Below, one piece after another: positions 17,429-25,703 of a stretch of 64,000 bases of DNA. This stretch comes from Polymorphobacter fuscus (GTDB taxonomy: Bacteria; Pseudomonadota; Alphaproteobacteria; Sphingomonadales; Sphingomonadaceae), in contig NZ_JAATJI010000001.1 in the NCBI RefSeq assembly GCF_011927825.1, forward strand, positions 2,232,001-2,296,000. Reading direction: 5' to 3'. A program made the position numbers and the translations under genes. Every line of letters starts with the position of its first letter. Position 1 is the stretch's first letter. The notes under the pieces were generated by a model. It saw nothing but the letters and a program-made list of their open reading frames with translations. It did not search any database and was not told the DNA's origin.

Positions 17429-17935
17429 ATGCGTACGATCCGCCTTTCGCTGCTTGCCGCGCTGCTGACCGCCGCCGCCCCTGGCCTTGCCGCCGGGGAG
17501 GAGCGCGCCGACGGCACGACGACGCTGCCGGTGCCGCGCTTTGTCTCGCTGAAGTCCAATTCGGCGATGATGCGATCGGGGCCCGAGGAGCGCTTTCCCA
17601 TCCTGTGGGAATATAAGCGGCGGGGGTTGCCGCTGGAAATCATCAAGGAATACAAGATCTGGCGCCAGGTGCGCGACCCCGATGGCACGATCGGCTGGAT
17701 GAACAAATCGCTGCTCACCGGCGTGCGGACCGGCTTCGTCCGCGATTCGGTGCGCACCCTCTATGTCGCGCCCGACCTCCAGTCGCGCGTTGCCTGGCGG
17801 ATCGAACCCGGCACGGTGGTGACGATCACCCTGTGCGAAAACATGTGGTGCCGGGTGTCGAACGATGGCCGATCGGGCTATATCCTGCGCAACCAGTTGT
17901 TCGGCACCTACCCCAATGAGGTCATCGGGGGGTAG
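17429..17935 (+). CDS. Exported SH3-like domain protein
   Basis: A 168-residue protein with a signal peptide (RTIRLSLLAALLTAAAPGLAAG) and a pair of bacterial SH3-like modules: RFVSLKSNSAMMRSGPEERFPILWEYKRRGLPLEIIKEYKIWRQV with GTIGWMNKSLL, then a second one with TLYVAPDLQSRVAWRIEPGTVV, MWCRVSNDGRSGYILRNQLFG. Such proteins usually bind peptidoglycan or act as periplasmic adaptors. The gene diverges from the dehydrogenase and converges on the regA-like gene. No catalytic site is seen. Confidence 0.85.
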   Translation: MRTIRLSLLAALLTAAAPGLAAGEERADGTTTLPVPRFVSLKSNSAMMRSGPEERFPILWEYKRRGLPLEIIKEYKIWRQVRDPDGTIGWMNKSLLTGVRTGFVRDSVRTLYVAPDLQSRVAWRIEPGTVVTITLCENMWCRVSNDGRSGYILRNQLFGTYPNEVIGG

Positions 17936-17950
17936 CTGCGGACGAAATCG

Positions 17951-18505
17951 CTACTTCGGGGACCGCTTCGCCAAAATCCGCTGCAACGTCCGCCGGTGCA
18001 TCTTCAGCCGGCGCGCGGTTTCCGACACATTGCGGTCGCAGAGTTCATAGACGCGCTGGATGTGCTCCCAGCGCACCCGGTCGGCCGACATCGGCTCCGG
18101 CGGCGCTTCCGGGCGGGCGCCCGCTTCGGCGCTGAGGGCGCGGACGATGTCCTCGGGATCGGCCGGCTTGGCGAGATAATCGACCGCGCCGGCCTTTACC
18201 GCGGCGACAGCGGTGGCGAGGTTGCCATAGCCGGTCAGCACGACGATCCGCACATCGGGTGACAGCGCCCGCAGTTCCGTGACCAGGTCGAGCCCGTTGC
18301 CATCATCGAGCCGCATGTCGACCACGGCGTGGCTGGGGCGCAGCTTTGCCGCTTCCACCCGTGCTTCGGCCAGGCTGCCGACGGCGGTGACGGCGAAGCC
18401 CTTGCGCGTCAGCATCACCTGCAGACGTTGCCGGAAGGGCGCGTCGTCGTCGCACAGCAGCAGCGGGATGCCCGCGGTTTCGGTTTCGGCTGGAACGCTT
18501 GCCAT
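17951..18505 (-). CDS. RegA/PrrA/ActR-family response regulator
   Basis: A 184-residue global redox-type regulator. The receiver has the acidic LCDDDAPF, phosphoacceptor Asp in AVVDMRLDDGNGL and Lys in YLAKPAD. A proline linker leads to a Fis-like helix-turn-helix with the near-invariant NVSETARRLKMHRRTLQRILAKRSP of RegA/PrrA/ActR. The ATG at 18505 is chosen because AGGAG lies eight bases upstream, inside the end of the kinase gene. It follows the RegB-like kinase, the reverse of the separated order in Rhodobacter. Targets in RegA systems include photosynthesis, respiration and carbon fixation genes. Confidence 0.93.
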   Translation of the reverse strand: MASVPAETETAGIPLLLCDDDAPFRQRLQVMLTRKGFAVTAVGSLAEARVEAAKLRPSHAVVDMRLDDGNGLDLVTELRALSPDVRIVVLTGYGNLATAVAAVKAGAVDYLAKPADPEDIVRALSAEAGARPEAPPEPMSADRVRWEHIQRVYELCDRNVSETARRLKMHRRTLQRILAKRSPK

Positions 18506-18510
18506 GATGT

Positions 18511-19785
18511 TCACTCCTGATGGGCCGCTTCGATATGGGATCGCGGCCAGCGCACGTCCACCTGGGCGCCGCCGTTGTTGCGATTGCTGAACGCCAGTCG
18601 GCCGCCCGTGCGTTCGATGAGGGTCGTTGCGATGAAAATGCCAAGGCCGGTGCCGCCCGACCCGGAATGCGAGGGCCCCAGATCGGGTTCCCCCAGCTGG
18701 GGCAGAATATTGTCGGCAAAGCCGGCGCCGTCGTCGAGAACGGTAATGCGGACTTCGCTCATGGTCGATGCGGCGTGGAGTTCCACCGCCGATCCGGCGT
18801 GGCGGATGGCGTTGGCGACCAGGTTCTGCAACCCGTGCAGCAGCTCGGGCGACCGCCGCACCAGCGGCTGCGGGGTCGGGGCGACAACGCGGATCGGCAC
18901 CCGCGCCGGCGTGACCGCATGGGCGACTTCGTGGAGCAGGACATCGAGGCCCAGTTCGGCGAACGGGTCCTCGGCTTCGGCGCGCTTGGCAATCCGAATG
19001 AGGATGGCGCGGCTGCGCGCCGCTTCGGATTCGAGCAGGCGGATATCCTCGCCGAATTCCGGGTCGTCACCCAGCGCGTCGGACAGGCTGCGGGCGACCA
19101 ATGTGATGGTGCCGAGCGGGCCGCCAAGCTCGTGCGCGGCAGCCGCCGCCAGGCTGCCGAGCGCCGACATGCGCGATTCGCGAGTCAGCGCGGCTTCGGT
19201 CGCGACCAGCGCCCGCGCCCGGTCGCGCGCCTCGGCGGAGACCATCCAGAGATAGATGGCGAGAAAGCCGATGGCGAGCGCCAGCGACACCGCGACCCCC
19301 CATTGATAGACTTCGGGGAACTCGATCGGCGGCCCGGCCCAGGGCAGCGGCTTGGCCCAGAACCACAGCACCACCAGCACCACCCCGGCAAAGACCCCCA
19401 GATAGCCCATCTGCCGTGCCGGCAGCAGCGTGGCGGCAATGGTCACCGGCACGATCAGCAGCACGGCGAAGGGGTTGGACAGGCCGCCGGTCAACAGCAG
19501 CAGCACACCGGCCTGCAACAGGTCGAAAGCCAGGTGCAGGACGAGGTCGCGCCCCTCAAGCCGGGCGTTGCGGCCATAAAGCGTCGTCAGGCCGATGTTG
19601 AGCACCGCCGACGCCAGCACCGCGGCAAGAAGCGACGGCCAGGGCAGGGGAAAGCGCAGATACAGGCCGACGACGATCAGCGTCGCGAACTGCCCCGAAA
19701 TGGCGATCCAGCGCAGCGTCGCCAGGGTGCGAACGCGTACGCCCGGCCGGTCAAAGGCGCTGGCTGCAATCGACGGTCGTTCCAT
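18511..19785 (-). CDS. RegB/PrrB/ActS-like sensor histidine kinase, lacking the redox cysteine
   Basis: A 424-residue kinase with about six N-terminal transmembrane segments. The quinone-site heptapeptide GGLSNPF is at residues 100-106. The H-box AAAAHELGGPLGTI carries His218, followed by an N-box LQNLVANAIRHA and G-boxes DDGAGF and GGTGLGIF. In Rhodobacter RegB a cysteine a little after the H-box (in a RCREIL context) is a redox switch; the matching place here reads ARSRAIL, with Ser258, and the whole protein has no cysteine at all. Quinone sensing may be its only redox input. It forms an operon with the RegA-like gene five bases downstream. Confidence 0.92.
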   Translation of the reverse strand: MERPSIAASAFDRPGVRVRTLATLRWIAISGQFATLIVVGLYLRFPLPWPSLLAAVLASAVLNIGLTTLYGRNARLEGRDLVLHLAFDLLQAGVLLLLTGGLSNPFAVLLIVPVTIAATLLPARQMGYLGVFAGVVLVVLWFWAKPLPWAGPPIEFPEVYQWGVAVSLALAIGFLAIYLWMVSAEARDRARALVATEAALTRESRMSALGSLAAAAAHELGGPLGTITLVARSLSDALGDDPEFGEDIRLLESEAARSRAILIRIAKRAEAEDPFAELGLDVLLHEVAHAVTPARVPIRVVAPTPQPLVRRSPELLHGLQNLVANAIRHAGSAVELHAASTMSEVRITVLDDGAGFADNILPQLGEPDLGPSHSGSGGTGLGIFIATTLIERTGGRLAFSNRNNGGAQVDVRWPRSHIEAAHQE

Positions 19786-19874
19786 TGCGTCTGCCTTAGG
19801 CCGATGTCGCAGGCAGGGCCATGCGGCAAAGAAACAGGCGGCAGTGCCCTGTCGCTGCCCTTAGTGCTTAGATC

Positions 19875-20492
19875 CTAACGCGTGGGCCCCTGCACCGGCC
19901 GGTTCGTGCGCACCGCGACGTCCTTCAGCATCCGTGCGATCGCTGCCGCGCGCGGGTCGCCGGTGGCGGCGGAGCGGGCCGATATGCCGCTGCTGTCGGC
20001 GATGTCGGGGTTGGCGCCGGCGTCGATCAGCAGCTTGGCCGATGTCGTGTCGCGGTTCTGCACCGCCTTCAGCAGCGCGGTCTCGCCCAGCCGGTTCTGG
20101 ACATCGGGCTGGGCCTTGGCCTTGAGCAACAGGTCGATGCCTTCGGAAAAGCGCGAGATCGCGGCGATGATCAGCGGTGTGCTGCCTTCGCCGTCCTTGG
20201 CGTTGACGTTGGCCCCCTTGCCGATCATGAACCCCATCCACGGCAAGTCGCTGCGGCGGGTAACGATGTGCAGCGCGGTATCGCCGGTGTCATTGTCGCG
20301 GATGTTGACGATGGTGTTCCCCGGCTTGTCGAGAAACTGCGTGGCCTTGCCGCCATCCTTGTCGCGCACGGCCTTCAGAAAATTATAAGCGTCGGAAAAC
20401 TGCGCTGCGGCCGGCTGTGCCGCTGCCAGCCCGACCAGTGCGGCAATCATGCCAAGACCGCGCATCATGCGTCCCATGCGCCACATCGACAA
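19875..20492 (-). CDS. Exported ankyrin-repeat protein
   Basis: A 205-residue protein starting at a TTG with GGAGGA six bases upstream; an ATG two codons later is the alternative. A signal peptide (LGMIAALVGLAAAQPAAAQ) is followed by three to four ankyrin repeats, with GDTALHIVTRRSDLPWMGFMIGKGANVNAKDGEGSTPLIIAA, LGETALLKAVQNRDTTSAKLLIDAGANPD and SSGISARSAA. It is probably periplasmic and binds another protein. Its start lies 72 bases from the divergent SCO1-like gene. The partner is unknown. Confidence 0.87.
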   Translation of the reverse strand: MSMWRMGRMMRGLGMIAALVGLAAAQPAAAQFSDAYNFLKAVRDKDGGKATQFLDKPGNTIVNIRDNDTGDTALHIVTRRSDLPWMGFMIGKGANVNAKDGEGSTPLIIAAISRFSEGIDLLLKAKAQPDVQNRLGETALLKAVQNRDTTSAKLLIDAGANPDIADSSGISARSAATGDPRAAAIARMLKDVAVRTNRPVQGPTR

Positions 20493-20563
20493 TTGCCGTC
20501 CTCCACCCTATTTCGTGCCAATGCCCTCGCATAGTCCCGACAACGCCCGATGAACAGGTCGCA

Positions 20564-21163
20564 ATGACCGGCCGCAGCCTGTGGATCATGCTCGGTGTCA
20601 CCGCCTTGCTGGCGATCGGCATTGCCTGGATGCGCTTCAACGCGCCGCCTTCGGGCAATCTGGCCGGGTCGAGCCTGGGCGGCGCCTTTGCGCTGACCAA
20701 CCAGGACGGCAAGCCGGTGACTGACAAGGATTACGCCGGCCAGTATCGGCTGATCTACTTCGGCTATACCTTCTGCCCGGATGTCTGCCCGACCGATGTC
20801 GGTTATATTTCCCGCGGTCTCGCCGATTTCGAAAAGGGGCAGCCGGCGCGCGGTGCACGTGTCACGCCGATCTTCGTCACCGTCGATCCGGAACGGGACG
20901 ACGTGGCGGCGGTCAAGGCCTTCACCGCCGCCTTTCACCCGCGCCTTGTCGGGCTGACCGGCAGCCCGGCCGCCATCGATGCGGCGCGCAAGGCCTATGG
21001 CATTTATGCCAAGAAGGTCGCGACCAGCGACCCGGACAATTATCTCGTCGACCATTTCGCCGTAATCTACCTGTTCGGCCCCGATGGCGCGCCGATCGCC
21101 TTTCTGCCGCACGGCAGCACGCCGGCCGATGTGACGGCAATGCTCGAAACCTATGTCCGATAG
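20564..21163 (+). CDS. SCO1/SenC family copper chaperone
   Basis: A 199-residue thioredoxin-fold protein with an N-terminal membrane anchor (LWIMLGVTALLAIGIAW). The copper-binding CxxxC is in FGYTFCPDVCPTDV, and the third ligand His is in YLVDHFAVIYLF. It should deliver copper to the CuA centre of cytochrome oxidase. VTPIFVTVDPERDD and the TGSP loop are family marks. It overlaps the YcgN-like gene by 11 bases, so it is at the head of a small operon running through the metalloprotease gene. Confidence 0.93.
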   Translation: MTGRSLWIMLGVTALLAIGIAWMRFNAPPSGNLAGSSLGGAFALTNQDGKPVTDKDYAGQYRLIYFGYTFCPDVCPTDVGYISRGLADFEKGQPARGARVTPIFVTVDPERDDVAAVKAFTAAFHPRLVGLTGSPAAIDAARKAYGIYAKKVATSDPDNYLVDHFAVIYLFGPDGAPIAFLPHGSTPADVTAMLETYVR

Positions 21164-21590
21164 GCCCTTCTGGGAGACGGTGCCGCTGAACCGGATGACC
21201 CGGCCGCAGTGGGAAAGCCTGTGCGACGGTTGCGGCAAATGCTGCGTCCACAAGCTGGAGGATGACGAAACCGGGCAGTTGTTCCCGACCAACGTCGCCT
21301 GCCGCCTGCTCGATCCGCGCACCGCCCAATGCAAGGATTACCCCAACCGCAAGGCGCATGTGCCCGAATGCGTGCGGCTGACGCCATCGAAGCTGGAAAG
21401 CATCGACTGGCTGCCGTCGTCCTGCGCCTATCTGCGCGTCCTCAACGGCCAGGGGCTGGCCGACTGGCACCCGCTGGTCAGCGGCGACCCCAATTCGGTC
21501 CACCGAGCCGGCATTTCCGTGCGCGGCAAGACGGTCAGCGAAGACGATGCCGGTGACCTCGAGAACCATATCATCGAGGAAGAGCTCTGA
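21153..21590 (+). CDS. YcgN-like cysteine-cluster protein (UPF0260)
   Basis: A 145-residue cytoplasmic protein of the UPF0260/YkgJ cysteine-cluster type. Cysteines occur in LCDGCGKCCVHK, VACRLLD, AQCKDY, PECVRL and SSCAYL, in the family spacing, and probably bind a metal or Fe-S cluster. It starts inside the 3' end of the SCO gene. Its end carries an AGGA that serves as the ribosome site for the following DUF45 gene. Function is not established. Confidence 0.9.
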   Translation: MSDRPFWETVPLNRMTRPQWESLCDGCGKCCVHKLEDDETGQLFPTNVACRLLDPRTAQCKDYPNRKAHVPECVRLTPSKLESIDWLPSSCAYLRVLNGQGLADWHPLVSGDPNSVHRAGISVRGKTVSEDDAGDLENHIIEEEL

Positions 21591-22375
21591 CGCTATTCGG
21601 CCTGCTCGGCGGGTCGAACCGCCCCGCTGTCACGGCACCGCGCCTGCCGGCGACGATCGCAGTCGCCGGGCGCGAACTGCCCCTCATCATCGAACGCCGC
21701 GCCGTCGCCAAGGGCGTGCGGCTGCGCGCCGACCCGGTGCAGGGCGTCGTCCGGCTCGGCCTGCCGGCGCGCGGCGGTGCGGCTGCGGCGGCGCAACTGC
21801 TCGCCGACCACCAGGGCTGGCTGTGCAACCAGGTGGCGCGCTGGCCGGCGCCGCTGCCCTTCGTGCCGGGTGCCGCGATTCCGTTTGACGGCGGCACGCT
21901 TCACCTCGAATGGGCGCCGAACAATGCCCGCACACCGCGCCGGGAGGGTGACCTGCTGTTCGTCGGCGGGCCGCAATCCATGCTCGCCGGCCGCGCCCTG
22001 CGCTGGTTGAAGGCGGCGGCGCTCGCCGAACTGACCGACGCCACCCACCGCTATGCCGCGATGGTCGCGCGGCCGGTCGCCCAGGTCCGCGTTGCCGACC
22101 CGCGGGCGCGCTGGGGCAGCTGCGCCACCACCGCCGGCCGCATCGCCTATAGCTGGCGGTTGATCCTGGCGCCGCCGATGGTCCGCAACAATGTCGTCGC
22201 GCACGAGGTCGCGCACCTGGTCCACCCCAATCATGGTCCGCAATTCCATGCGCTGCTGCGCCAGCTCGACCCGAACGAGCGCGCGGCGCGGGCGTGGTTG
22301 AAGGCGCATGGGGCAGGGCTGCATTGGGTTGGGCGGGAAGAACCGGGGCCTCAAGCCCCGGACCCCGGTCGATAG
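21587..22375 (+). CDS. DUF45/YgjP-family metallopeptidase, apparent CTG start
   Basis: A 262-residue SprT-like zinc metallopeptidase. The zinc site is HEVAHLVHPNHGPQF, with the distal conserved block RARWGSCATTAGRIAYSWRLILAP. The conserved family N-terminus (LIIERRAVAKGVRLRADP) lies upstream of the first in-frame ATG, GTG or TTG, which is a GTG at 21716. No such codon exists between that point and the in-frame stop at 21554-21556. CTG at 21587 has AGGA six bases upstream and overlaps the preceding stop (CTGA), so it is the best start. The C-terminus contains a hairpin-forming GC-rich repeat. Confidence 0.85.
   Translation: MTLFGLLGGSNRPAVTAPRLPATIAVAGRELPLIIERRAVAKGVRLRADPVQGVVRLGLPARGGAAAAAQLLADHQGWLCNQVARWPAPLPFVPGAAIPFDGGTLHLEWAPNNARTPRREGDLLFVGGPQSMLAGRALRWLKAAALAELTDATHRYAAMVARPVAQVRVADPRARWGSCATTAGRIAYSWRLILAPPMVRNNVVAHEVAHLVHPNHGPQFHALLRQLDPNERAARAWLKAHGAGLHWVGREEPGPQAPDPGR
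22343..22361. repeat. GC-rich inverted repeat at the 3' end of the DUF45 gene
   Basis: CCGGGGC-CTCAA-GCCCCGG, a perfect 7-bp stem with a 5-base loop inside the last codons of the gene. A related half, CCGGGGCTTGGG, lies just after cysH near 50208. It looks like a copy of a small dispersed intergenic repeat that has joined the coding frame; it could also act as a terminator-like stem. Confidence 0.4.
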
Positions 22376-22380
22376 GCGCT

Positions 22381-23376
22381 TCATTCTTCGCGCGCGTCGA
22401 CCACGCCGTCGATGAGATTGGCGGCTAGCAGTCGGTCGAGCAGCGTATCGGCGGTAGCGACCCTCTTCAGCCATTCCGTACGTCTCAAGGCGGCGGCGCG
22501 GGCGATTGCCACCGCCTCGGCGGCGCTGATCGCGACGAAGCGCAAGGGCTGGCCGGGGCGCAGTTGCGCGGCGCGCGGCAGGTCGGCGCTGATCACCGTG
22601 GCGATGCGCGGATAGCCACCGGTGGTCTGGTGGTCGGCAAGCAGGATCGTCGCGGTGCCGGCGCCATTGACCTGTATGGCACCGCGGATGGTGGGGGATG
22701 ACAACATCGTCAGCGCCAGCGGCACCAGCGGCGGCCCGGTGAGGACCATCCCCATCCGGTCGAACGCCGGCGCGGCGGTGAAGTCCGCGCCGGTCAGCGC
22801 CGCGACAGTTTCGGGCGCAAAGGCGTCGAGCTGCGGGCCGAGGACGACGCGGATCGGGCCGGTCTCCGCCGGCGGCGGTGCGAACGGACGGGCAACGGCG
22901 TCGCCGATCGGGTCGGCGTCGACCGTCAGCCGGTCGCCGACGACCAACCGCCCGCCGCCCAGCCCGGCCAGTGCCAGCGTCGCGCTGCTGCCGAGCCACG
23001 CCGGGCAATTTGGGACGCCGCCCAGCGCCAGCGTCGCCCAGTTGCCGGCCGCACCATCGCGCACCACCAGCCGCGCGCCTGCGGTCAGCACGCCCGTCGT
23101 CCAGCCACCCAGCGGCGCACCATCGATCGTCGCCGTGAAATCGCCGCCGGCCAACGCGAACGTCACCGCGCCTTCGACACAGCGCAGCGCAATGCCGCCG
23201 TGCGACAATTCGATCGCGGCACCGCGGCTGGCGATGGCGGTGCGGGCGGCGGCAAAGCCCAGCGGCTCGACCGGCCCCGACCAGCTGACGCCGTGACGCA
23301 GATGGCCGAAGCGCCCGGCGTCCTGGATCGTCGTCAGCGGCCCCGCCTGTTCGACGAGAAGCACGGCGCTGGTCAT
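22381..23376 (-). CDS. pxpC: 5-oxoprolinase subunit C (biotin-dependent carboxylase-like, KipA type)
   Basis: A 331-residue PxpC, the subunit that with PxpB activates 5-oxoproline for ring opening by PxpA, recycling pyroglutamate to glutamate. Signatures are GPLTTIQDAGRFGHLRHGV, GPVEPLGFAAART, GSSATLALAGLGG and DRMGMVLTGP. The ATG at 23376 overlaps the pxpB stop (ATGA). It is the last gene of xerD-pxpA-pxpB-pxpC on the minus strand, ending five bases from the convergent metalloprotease gene. Confidence 0.92.
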   Translation of the reverse strand: MTSAVLLVEQAGPLTTIQDAGRFGHLRHGVSWSGPVEPLGFAAARTAIASRGAAIELSHGGIALRCVEGAVTFALAGGDFTATIDGAPLGGWTTGVLTAGARLVVRDGAAGNWATLALGGVPNCPAWLGSSATLALAGLGGGRLVVGDRLTVDADPIGDAVARPFAPPPAETGPIRVVLGPQLDAFAPETVAALTGADFTAAPAFDRMGMVLTGPPLVPLALTMLSSPTIRGAIQVNGAGTATILLADHQTTGGYPRIATVISADLPRAAQLRPGQPLRFVAISAAEAVAIARAAALRRTEWLKRVATADTLLDRLLAANLIDGVVDAREE

Positions 23377-24029
23377 ATTCTGGCGTCGAAGTCGGCGCGC
23401 GGCTGGGGGGTGAAGCGCACCCGGTCGCCGGGCTGGAACAGGAAGCCGTCGGGCCGCAGCACCTGTGTGGTCGTCGCGCCGATCACCCACCAGCCGGTCG
23501 GCATCGGCAGGGTGGTGATCAGGCACTGGCCGCCGGCGATCATCACCGATCCCGTCGGCCGGCTGCGCACCGGCACCGGCTTGCGCGGCAGCTGCAACGC
23601 CGGCACGACGCCGTCCATATAGGCATAGCCGGGGGCAAAGCCGTACATGTAGACGCGATATTCGGTGGCGAAATGCGCGGCGAGCACATCGGCGGCCGGC
23701 ATCGCGACCCGGTCGGCGACATCGGCAAGGTCGGGGGCCAGATGGGCGTCGCTGCACATCGCGATCCAGTGCAGCGCACCTGTCGTCGGCCGCGCCGTCC
23801 CGGTGCGCGCCAGCGCTGCTGCGGCGATCGTCTCGCCATCGGTGACCAGCGGATCGAAGACAATCAGCAGCGTCACATAGGCGGGAACGGTTTCGACAAG
23901 GCCCGGTGGCGGATCGGCGATGATCGCGGCCTCCAGCGCCAGGATGCCGTCGAACACCGCCGGGTCGATGGCGTCGCCAAAGCCGAGCAGGACGGCCGTG
24001 TCACCGACCGGCTGTACGGTCGGGGCCAT
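23373..24029 (-). CDS. pxpB: 5-oxoprolinase subunit B (KipI type)
   Basis: A 218-residue PxpB. It has VGDTAVLLGFGD, the ALHWIAMCSD linker for the expected PVCYD-like segment, and FAPGYAYMDG with GGQCLITTLPMPTGWWVIGAT, the core of the family. Its start shares one base with the pxpA stop and its stop overlaps the pxpC start, so the three subunits are coupled. Older names link it to Bacillus sporulation kinase inhibition, but the enzyme role is better supported. Confidence 0.92.
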   Translation of the reverse strand: MAPTVQPVGDTAVLLGFGDAIDPAVFDGILALEAAIIADPPPGLVETVPAYVTLLIVFDPLVTDGETIAAAALARTGTARPTTGALHWIAMCSDAHLAPDLADVADRVAMPAADVLAAHFATEYRVYMYGFAPGYAYMDGVVPALQLPRKPVPVRSRPTGSVMIAGGQCLITTLPMPTGWWVIGATTTQVLRPDGFLFQPGDRVRFTPQPRADFDARI

Positions 24030-24793
24030 CAGCGCGGCAGGAACGGCGCGATGGCGATGCCGCGATCGACGAACGCCGCGCGCAGATGCCGTGCCATTGC
24101 CACGGCGTGCGGGCTGTCGCCATGGATGCAGACCGAATCGACCGCCAGCGCCACCGGATCGCCGCCGACCGTCGGCATCAGGCCGCTGTCGAGAAAGCCG
24201 AACAGTCGGGCAGCGGCTGCGCCTTCATCGGCGATCATCGCCCCCGGCGTGCCGCGCGGCACCAATGTCCCGGCCGGCGCATAGCCGCGATCGGCGAAAA
24301 CCTCGCTGAACACTGACACCCCGGCATCGCGGGCGAGGCGTTCGAGCACCGTCCCCGAAATCGCCAGCACGGCCAGGCCCGGATCGATGGCACGCACCGC
24401 CCGCACGATCGCCGCCGCCACGGGCGCCTCGTCGGCGGCGACATTGGCGAGCGCGCCATGCGGCTTCACATAGGCGATCGGCTGTCCGACCAGCGCCGCG
24501 ACGCCGATCAGCGCGCCGACCTGTGCCGCGACGAAACGCTCGATCTCGGCCGGCGGCATCGGCAGCCGGCGCCGGCCGAAGCCGGCCAGATCGGGATAGC
24601 TCGGATGGGCGCCGGTGACGACGCCGCGGGCCTTGGCCAGTTCCAGCGTTCGAAACATCGTTTCCGGATCGCTGGCGTGGCCGCCGCACGCGACATTGGC
24701 GCTGCTGACGACATCGAGCATCGCCGCGTCGTCGCCCATCGTCCAGGGGCCATAGCCTTCGCCGAGGTCGGCGTTGAGATCGATCGTCGTCAT
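24029..24793 (-). CDS. pxpA: 5-oxoprolinase subunit A (LamB/YcsF family)
   Basis: A 254-residue LamB/YcsF protein. DLNADLGEGYGPW at the start and ANVACGGHASDPETM, GAHPSYPDLAGFGRR, VKPHGAL and VCIHGDSPHAV are the conserved metal and active-site blocks. The ATG at 24793 gives the standard N-terminus and begins eight bases after the xerD stop. With PxpB and PxpC it cleaves 5-oxoproline in an ATP-dependent reaction. Confidence 0.94.
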   Translation of the reverse strand: MTTIDLNADLGEGYGPWTMGDDAAMLDVVSSANVACGGHASDPETMFRTLELAKARGVVTGAHPSYPDLAGFGRRRLPMPPAEIERFVAAQVGALIGVAALVGQPIAYVKPHGALANVAADEAPVAAAIVRAVRAIDPGLAVLAISGTVLERLARDAGVSVFSEVFADRGYAPAGTLVPRGTPGAMIADEGAAAARLFGFLDSGLMPTVGGDPVALAVDSVCIHGDSPHAVAMARHLRAAFVDRGIAIAPFLPR

Positions 24794-24800
24794 GCCGCCA

Positions 24801-25703
24801 TCATGCCACGGGCCGGGCGCCGTTGCCGAGCGGGTGGCGGGCATTCACCAGCTCGACCAGCGCCCGCGCCGCGACATGGGTGTAGATCTGCGTCGTCGCG
24901 ATATCGGCATGGCCGAGCAGCGTCTGCAACGTCCGCAGGTCGGCGCCGCCTTCCAGCAGATGCGTCGCAAAGGCGTGGCGCAGCACATGCGGCGACACCC
25001 GTTCCGGCGGGATGCCGGCGTCGGCGGCGAGTTCCTTGACCAGCTGGTACAGCCGCAACCGGTGCAAATGCCCGCCGCGCGACGGGAACAAATAACGCGA
25101 ATCGGCCGGTACATGGGCGGCATGGGCCGCCACGGCGGCATCGGCGCGGCTGCCGATCGGCACCAGCCGTTCTTTGTCACCCTTGCCGAGAACGACGAGG
25201 AACCCGCGCCCCGGGCGCACCGCGTGGCGCGGCAGCGACACCAGCTCGGTGGCGCGCAGCCCCGAACCATAGAGGAGCTCGACCAGTGCTGCGAGCCGCA
25301 GCGTGCGCGGGTCGGGATCGGCGTGCAGCCGCGCGTCCAGCACCGCGAACAGCCGGCCGACATCGGCGGGGTCCAGCGACTTCGGCAACGGCCGCGCGGC
25401 CTGGGCGCTGGCGAGGTCGCGCGCCGGATTGTCCGCGCGCAGCCCTTCGGCGGCGAGAAAGGCGAAGAACTGCCGCACCGCCGATGCCTTGCGCGCCCCG
25501 CTCGACCGCGCCAGCCCGGCCCAATGGCCGGACAGGCGGGTCAAGGCCTGGGCATCGGCATCGGCGAGGCCGCCACCCAGCCAGCCGCTCGCCTGTTCGA
25601 GATCGCGGCCATAGGCGAGCAGGGTGTTGCGCGCGGCGCCGCGCTCGGCCGCCAGCATGTCGAGAAACAGGGCGATCAGGCCGGCGTCGGATCCCGGCGT
25701 CAC
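24801..25703 (-). CDS. xerD: Tyrosine recombinase XerD
   Basis: A 300-residue site-specific recombinase, probably resolving chromosome dimers at dif with XerC. The N-terminal SAM-like domain has LDMLAAERGAARNTLLAYGRDL. The catalytic set is visible: Arg in GLRATELVSL, Lys in GKGDKERLVP, HVLRHAFATHLLE, LLGHADIATTQIYTHV with the nucleophilic Tyr. The GTG at 25703 overlaps the stop of the upstream unknown gene (GTGA). xerD next to aroK is a common alphaproteobacterial order. It is a chromosomal XerD rather than a mobile-element integrase. Confidence 0.94.
   Translation of the reverse strand: MTPGSDAGLIALFLDMLAAERGAARNTLLAYGRDLEQASGWLGGGLADADAQALTRLSGHWAGLARSSGARKASAVRQFFAFLAAEGLRADNPARDLASAQAARPLPKSLDPADVGRLFAVLDARLHADPDPRTLRLAALVELLYGSGLRATELVSLPRHAVRPGRGFLVVLGKGDKERLVPIGSRADAAVAAHAAHVPADSRYLFPSRGGHLHRLRLYQLVKELAADAGIPPERVSPHVLRHAFATHLLEGGADLRTLQTLLGHADIATTQIYTHVAARALVELVNARHPLGNGARPVA

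Noticed and set aside
24801..25703. XerD gene as evidence of a mobile element
   Set aside because: The protein looks like chromosomal XerD, its neighbours are housekeeping, and there are no att repeats, tRNA or phage genes.
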